DNA of 64,000 nucleotides from Megaustenia siamemsis (taxonomy: Eukaryota > Mollusca > Gastropoda > Stylommatophora > Ariophantidae). Below the pieces are notes generated by a model. It was not told the origin of the DNA, searched no databases, and saw only the letters and a program-made list of their open reading frames with translations. The stretch spans positions 62,375,951-62,439,950 of the forward strand of contig JAVIAB010000046.1 of NCBI GenBank assembly GCA_032433765.1, in the 5' to 3' direction. Below, one piece after another: positions 59,389 to 64,000 of this stretch (position 1 is the stretch's first letter; every line of letters starts with the position of its first letter). The translations under genes and the position numbers were made by a program.

Positions 59389-61029
59389 ATGAAGAGAGGC
59401 ATGACTCCCACTTTGCAGACCCTGCAAGAAATTAGTAGAGTCATCACCGGTTTAGAAAATAGTTTTAGACAGCAAGAAATGAGTGCCAGTATCTCAAATT
59501 ACTCTGGCGACCCATCCATGTTCAGACAATGGATGGCAGAAATTGAAAAGTATGCTCTCATTTTTCCTATAAATGAGGAAGACAAGAAATTAATAGCTTT
59601 TAAAACAAGTAGAGGCGAAGTATCTGACTTCATCCAGAGAAGGCTAAAGAATGAACCTTCAAGCACATGGAAGTCCCTCCAGATAGATTTAAAAACTAGG
59701 TATGCTGCTGTAGGAGATGCCTACACTGCTTTCATACTTTTGAGGAAGTTTAAACAAGAAAGAGGAGAGACAATAACTGCTTACAGTAATAGACTTTTAG
59801 AGCTAGCAGAGGAATCTGGTTTAGATACTGACAGTTTTGGTAGACAATTAATAGAGACTTTTATAGATGGACTAATATCCACAGATCTAAAACTACACTT
59901 AGCGAGGCTGAACCCTGAGACGCTAGATGAAGCTATTAATGTCTCTATTAAAGAAATCGGGTTCATGAAGAAATTGAATTTAAACCTACCTGAAGAACGC
60001 CCAACCATCAGTGAATGGTTTAATAAAAGAAAAATAGTAGAAAAGCCTAGGGAAGTTAATCAAGCGAGTAATAGATGGAGAAATAAGGGACGACTAGGTG
60101 AATTGAGTAAAGAAATATATGCAGTGAGAAGGGAAACAAGGCATTTTCACGGAAGAAGATTACCACCCCAGGAATCTAGGTGGAGATGGAAGGACAAAAG
60201 ACAAACTGCTGGACGTAAGAGCTATGAAATAAATAGTGTAGACAGGATTGAAATGAATAAAGTGAATAGTAAATCAAACTTTTGGCCACAGCATATTAAC
60301 CAAACACCCTGGCGTGGTTGGCAAGATCCCTCTGGAGTCAAAGAGAAACGCGCAACCAAGCACGTGGATGCGAAAACGACCAAGTGGTCCAAATCAAACG
60401 GCCCAAACATCAAGACAAACAGACTGTCTAGCCTGAAACAAAACAAATTAATCAGAAAGGAGAAGGAATTAGAGGGAATGGAACATAATTTAGAAGATAA
60501 GTCGAGTCATGCGATCAGCAATAAAAATGAATGTATGTTAGTGAGAATTAAAGAGACTGAGAACAGAATGATCGACAGTGCTACACAAACAGAAGGTACT
60601 GATAGAGAAGTATTGGTGACACAGGTTAGCTGCGCACAAACACAGACTGTAGAGGTTAGAGGACAAACTAAACATAACGATAAAATAACACAAACGAGGG
60701 AGGTGAAGAAACAATTTAGAGACGCCTGTGTGGCTACAAACATCCTAGAAGATGTGATTTCAAGAAAAGATGCCGAGATAAGAATTATGGAAAAGAGAAG
60801 TGAAAGAGATGAGTTGATGCTATTAGAGCTGAAAGACACAGTAGATAGGCTAGAGTGCAAAAACAAGTGTCTAAAAACAAGAATTAAAGAGCTGGAAGCA
60901 CTTGAAGAACAAAAGGCTGAGACTGACAGACACAGTGTATGTATGAGTCGAGAAGTTGATGAGATGAAAGCACAGAATAGCCAACTTTTAGGTGAAGTCA
61001 AAGAGTCCAAGGATTTAGTTGTAGTTTAA
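59389..61029 (+). CDS. gag: Gag-like protein of the LTR retrotransposon
   Basis: A 546-residue protein, predicted to form the particle that packages element RNA in the cytoplasm. Residues about 37-200 match the retrotransposon Gag capsid pattern: YSGDPSMFRQWMAEIEKYA, then TWKSLQIDLKTRY, FKQERGETITAYSNRLLELA, and FIDGL. Residues 208-350 are very basic with many Trp/Arg, a likely nucleic-acid-binding region, and no CCHC zinc knuckle is present. TQT motifs lie at residues 399-401, 418-420 and 434-436, and a weaker CVAT at 447-450. Residues about 452-545 form a heptad-like coiled coil. The start ATG has A at -3 and follows an AT-rich leader. The coiled coil continues in another frame beyond the stop, so the C-terminus is probably truncated. 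No enzyme domain is fused or follows. Confidence 0.85.
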   Translation: MKRGMTPTLQTLQEISRVITGLENSFRQQEMSASISNYSGDPSMFRQWMAEIEKYALIFPINEEDKKLIAFKTSRGEVSDFIQRRLKNEPSSTWKSLQIDLKTRYAAVGDAYTAFILLRKFKQERGETITAYSNRLLELAEESGLDTDSFGRQLIETFIDGLISTDLKLHLARLNPETLDEAINVSIKEIGFMKKLNLNLPEERPTISEWFNKRKIVEKPREVNQASNRWRNKGRLGELSKEIYAVRRETRHFHGRRLPPQESRWRWKDKRQTAGRKSYEINSVDRIEMNKVNSKSNFWPQHINQTPWRGWQDPSGVKEKRATKHVDAKTTKWSKSNGPNIKTNRLSSLKQNKLIRKEKELEGMEHNLEDKSSHAISNKNECMLVRIKETENRMIDSATQTEGTDREVLVTQVSCAQTQTVEVRGQTKHNDKITQTREVKKQFRDACVATNILEDVISRKDAEIRIMEKRSERDELMLLELKDTVDRLECKNKCLKTRIKELEALEEQKAETDRHSVCMSREVDEMKAQNSQLLGEVKESKDLVVV

Positions 61030-61163
61030 GAAAGGAGAAATCAGAAGCAGATGACCAGGTAAGGAACCTAATACGTGAGAAGTCTGACTTAGAGGAAGAG
61101 GTAGCGTCTCTAAGGCGAAAGAAATCTGAGATTAAGAAGCGGTCAATCGAAGACCAGATGTAG
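61026..61163 (+). pseudogene. out-of-frame continuation of the gag coiled coil
   Basis: In the -1 frame relative to gag, about 45 codons remain open and keep the same Glu/Lys/Leu heptad character (LREKEKSEADDQ-like start, then DLEEEVASLRRKKSEIKK). They begin exactly where gag stops and end at TAG 61161. The junction gtagtttaagaaa is not a canonical slippery heptamer, so a small indel is more likely than programmed frameshifting. Confidence 0.6.
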
Positions 61164-61435
61164 AAAAGAGTAGCGCAACAAAAGGAAGGATAAAGAAGCA
61201 AGTAGCTACAGTTGATGTCTATGAGAGACAAGAAGCTAATGTTGATAGTTCTTCAGGTTCAGGAGTGGTGTTCTGGCCACTTGGAACCCCAGAGCGAGAC
61301 AAGATAATTCAAGAAGGAAGAAGGCGGTGTGATGAACGAGTGAAAACAGATCCTTTTTATGCCCAAAGAATGGGAAGGATGAATGATTATCTGGAACATG
61401 CCAAGAAAAGAAATCGCGAGAAACATCCATATTAA
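61136..61435 (+). pseudogene. second frame-shifted segment, C-terminal domain of the gag product
   Basis: A third frame is open for 99 codons after a stop at 61133-61135, overlapping the previous segment by 28 bp. It reads VATVDVYERQEANVD, then VVFWPLGTPERDKIIQEG, DPFYAQRMGRM, and stops at TAA 61433. Its charged, compact C-terminal look suggests real former coding sequence. Together with the preceding segments it implies an ancestral product of about 680 residues. Confidence 0.55.
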
Positions 61436-62873
61436 GAATTGTAATTATTTTACTGGTGGATGTTGTAACTAATAATGTGTAAGAGTCTACTAACTTTTAG
61501 ACGAATTTAATATGTATAATGTCGATGTGCACTGAATGATGAGTAGGAGTCTGTAAATGTACTGTTGCCTTAATGAGGAGACAGAACTATATGTATGAAG
61601 ATGTTAGTGAGTCACCTGAAGTAAACAAACAAAATGGTTGTAACCATGTTTACATTCGGTTAAAAAAGTTTGAGTCAAGTTAAGAGAACTCAGAATTTAC
61701 AGAAAATAGAGTATTCATGGAGAGAAAAACATAGGGAACTAAGAAGAGTGAGTCAGTGACCCGAGTTGGAGAGACTCTATGAGTTCTATAGGAATTCCAA
61801 GTGTGGAACAGCACTGTGAGGTGTGCAGATGTGTGGATGAAGTGTGTTGTGGATAGTTTAATGGAAGTCTAGACAGACTAGATTCTGTATCAAATTTAAG
61901 TCATAATTTTGATTGCTATGTGTTTGTGATTACTCTATGCTTCAATGTTCGGTCTGTCCAAGACTGTGGGGTGTATGATTTGAGGAGAAACATGTTGTGA
62001 AATGCACATTTTTTTAAAAAGACAATTTTATGAAAATGTAATTATATGTAGACGGAGAGAATTGCCTAAAATTTAGGAATATGTGGTGAGAGAGAACACA
62101 TAAGAAGACTTTCGACCCGACATGAGTTGACCAGTAAATTAAGCCTGTGGCTAAGAGATTCTGTAAGAAAGCGTATTGCTATGCAGACAACTTTATTAGC
62201 AGTGCCAGAAGAGCACGTGTTCAGGGAGAATAAGAGAACAGAGTAGACGGGTCTTGTTTCTTTTTCAGAACTGGCACAGATATGATGCCGAAGAAAGACT
62301 AAACACGTCTTATTAGGCAATTAAGAGAGTACAGTGCGAAGGCCGATCGAGCCTTAAATATTTCAGAATTGATGTTTCCACAAAATGTTTTGTATACATG
62401 AGACACATGTTGTGTCGCAAAGATGTTTATTGAATGTCATGATATTGTTGTAGAATTATGAATGTTGTATATGTAAACACCAATTACAGAACCTACCAGT
62501 TTAAATTAAGAGACGGAAAGAAATGTGGGTTAGACATAGACAAAACAGACGATGACCTCAATTTAGCTGGCCTACATTCAGGCTAGGTCCAGAGTGACGT
62601 CACGTTAGTCAGAGGCTTCAAAGCAAAACAAAGTGGCATGGCAGAGCGATGTTGTAAGATGATTGTATACATGATGGATTTTTCTTTTGAGATTCCAGTT
62701 TATAGATGTTGAATTTGTATTTCTAATTGTTGTAATAATTGATGTACAATGAGAAAAAGGAAATTAGTTAGCCCATTAAGGAAGTAGAAAGAGAGCAGTC
62801 ACACTATGTTTTTATTTTGAGTTAAATTGATCTATGAATATATCAATTCAACTGAAATGTTGACGGAGATATA
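61436..62873 (+). other. non-coding 3' interior of the LTR element
   Basis: About 1.4 kb where pol would be expected. All frames are closed at short intervals; no D[TS]G protease, no YXDD or FADD box and no integrase zinc finger. Immediately before the 3' LTR, gacggagatata is only weakly purine-rich, so no convincing polypurine tract is seen; better purine runs (gagaaaaaggaaa, about 62751) lie 120 bp upstream. Confidence 0.6.
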
Positions 62874-63953
62874 TGTTATAGTGTGACTCAGTCATGGGCG
62901 ATAATGGAAGAATAGAAGAATATGACGATAGACAGAAGAATAAAAGAATGAGGCGATGACGATGTGAAGTAGGATAGTTTTAGGCGGCGTAGAAAAGACA
63001 CTCTTCAGAGGATTAGGAAGGAGACGTTAAGTCTACCCAACTCAGTCGCTGAGTCGTAATCAACTTGAAGATTACCAGTGAAATGCGTACAGGTGGTCAG
63101 CCTAAAGCCAGACAGATGTTTGCTCTGGTCGACAAAGTTGCGTAACGCAACGACACGGCCGCTGGTTCCTAGGAAACTCTTATATCGGCAGACGCCTTGA
63201 AGTCCAGTGAAGACCTGAGATGAAAGCGGACAACTAAACTGCCCCGCGTAATCAAAAGACCAGGTTATCTTTACGTTCAGCAGTGATTACTCTTTGAGTC
63301 TCTGAATTGGAAATCGCCTCGAGTTTTAGTTGTTAGGGGACGGACTTAGGAAGATGGACAGGTTCGACAGGACTCCTAAAGTAATAAGACTTTAGAGATA
63401 ATTAAAAAAGGCGGAGTTAGAGAGATAGTGACGGTCAGGAGACGTAGGTTAGGCCGTATCAGTGGTCGGGGGGGTGTGGTCACCTGGGACTTAAACCCCG
63501 AGACCCTGGGAACTAGGAGATTAGGAGAGGAGAGGCCCAGAGTGCTTTTGGGGCGAGGAGCAGTAGCTAGAGAGACATTTAGCTACACTCGGGCAGACTC
63601 AGCTATACTCAGCCAGACTCGAGACAATTCGGCCACACTCGGCCAGACTGAGCACATTCAGATACTAGTTCCTCAGCACTATCAGAAAGAGACAGGCAGA
63701 TGTACTTAAGAATACTATACGGAGTATACGGTCAACAAGATAGATAGATAACCACAGGTAGAACTTTATGAATACGAAACTGCCACACACAAACGTTATT
63801 TGACAATTCATCATCGCCGATAGGCTATGTCAAGTAACACCAATAAAGACCTTGTTTATACTTGTACTAAAAAGATTGATGAGTTATATATGTGTGTCAA
63901 ATGAAAGTACAAGTAGTAAGGTCAGAAAGAAGTTTGAAAGAAACCCTGCAACA
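62874..63953 (+). repeat. 3' LTR
   Basis: Collinear with the 5' LTR throughout, 3 bp longer. Differences seen: an extra g in aggagaggagagg, cgaaact for cgaaacg, aaacgtt for aaatgtt, and tactaaaaag for tttaaaag near the end. The 93-codon frame at 63428-63709 is an LTR-internal artefact broken in the 5' LTR by the same indel. Confidence 0.93.
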
Positions 63954-64000
63954 CAGTAACATGTAACATCGTTGGAATATCCAGTAACATGTAACATCGT
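63954..64000. repeat. 28-bp minisatellite, continuation after the LTR element
   Basis: Resumes with cagtaacatgtaacatcg and gaatatccag units, matching the sequence at 55984-56030, and runs off the right edge of the window. Confidence 0.95.

Larger units (their letters stand above)
57524..63953 (+). mobile_element. gag-only LTR retrotransposon, 6.43 kb
   Basis: Two long direct repeats (1077 and 1080 bp) bound the element, each starting TGTT and ending AACA. CAGT lies on both sides (57520-57523 and 63954-63957), a 4-bp target duplication. The interior has a primer-binding-site candidate, a long leader, one Gag-like ORF and about 1.4 kb without coding sequence. No protease, reverse transcriptase, RNase H or integrase motif was found in any frame. 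It would need enzymes from a related autonomous element. Ty3/gypsy-like affinity is inferred from the Gag only. Confidence 0.92.

Noticed and set aside
60998..61040. Programmed -1 frameshift at the gag stop
   Set aside because: The local bases gtagtttaagaaa do not form an X-XXY-YYZ heptamer in the zero frame and no stable downstream hairpin is apparent; a simple indel is the better explanation.
61436..62873. A degraded pol or envelope gene after gag
   Set aside because: No protease, reverse-transcriptase or integrase motif and no long hydrophobic segment could be found in any frame, even allowing frameshifts by eye.
63428..63709. 93-codon ORF in the 3' LTR
   Set aside because: A one-base difference breaks it in the 5' LTR, and it has no motif; it is LTR sequence.
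1..64000. Idea that units divisible by three are selected for coding
   Set aside because: By my count 13 of about 34 arrays have units divisible by three, close to the one-third expected by chance.
1..64000. CRISPR array
   Set aside because: All arrays are head-to-tail minisatellites without unique spacers, and the sequence is eukaryotic with LINEs, SINEs and an LTR element.

Overview
The window reads as nuclear DNA of a repeat-rich metazoan. I infer a mollusc, most likely a gastropod, from the style of its LINE and tRNA-SINE remnants; that is a weak inference and nothing here fixes the species. There is no operon structure, no rRNA and no cellular gene I can recognise. By my own tally about 39 kb (roughly 60 %) of the 64 kb is tandem repeat: some 34 separate minisatellite arrays with units of 12 to 61 bp. 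Much of the rest is decayed or truncated transposable elements. The long open frames are nearly all by-products of arrays whose unit length is a multiple of three.

Layout. 1-5041: five minisatellites (24, 53, 49, 31, 27 bp). 5200-7020: a LINE reverse-transcriptase remnant, a 38-bp array made from that LINE's own 3' end, and a tRNA-headed SINE whose 3' end is also tandemly repeated. 7242-10088: arrays of 46, 12/24 and 57 bp. 10222-12062: a second copy of the same LINE, again ending in an array built from its terminal codons. 12264-15857: 47- and 50-bp arrays around 1.7 kb of single-copy-looking DNA. 15855-19566: a LINE RNase-H-side C-terminus, a second SINE family, another LINE tail, and a 42-bp array whose unit is an internal piece of that LINE's ORF2. 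19660-22160: 19- and 33-bp arrays. 23360-27895: one 21-bp array interrupted by two LINE insertions and ended by a SINE. 28880-32670: a 3.8-kb, 29-bp G-rich array abutting a third copy of the first LINE. 33386-50793: arrays of 29, 35, 28, 44, 51, 53, 45, 61, about 38, 41 and 26 bp with LINE and SINE pieces between them. 52233-53810: a 37-bp array, then a LINE end and a 61-bp array made from it. 54163-64000: a 28-bp array split by a young LTR retrotransposon (57524-63953).

The clearest gene is in that LTR element: a 546-residue Gag-like ORF (59389-61029). The element has about 1.08-kb TG...CA LTRs, a CAGT target duplication confirmed by an empty-site paralogue in the same window, and no visible protease, reverse transcriptase or integrase. 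It is therefore a gag-only, non-autonomous element. Its Gag has no zinc knuckle but carries three closely spaced TQT motifs, resembling dynein light-chain LC8 sites, just before a coiled coil.

The unifying observation is that several minisatellites are made of transposon sequence. Four arrays are amplified LINE ORF2 segments from three families, and two more are amplified SINE 3' ends. LINE/SINE retrotransposition, perhaps slippage during target-primed reverse transcription, followed by unequal exchange, looks like a generator of the arrays. I regard this as the most interesting signal here.
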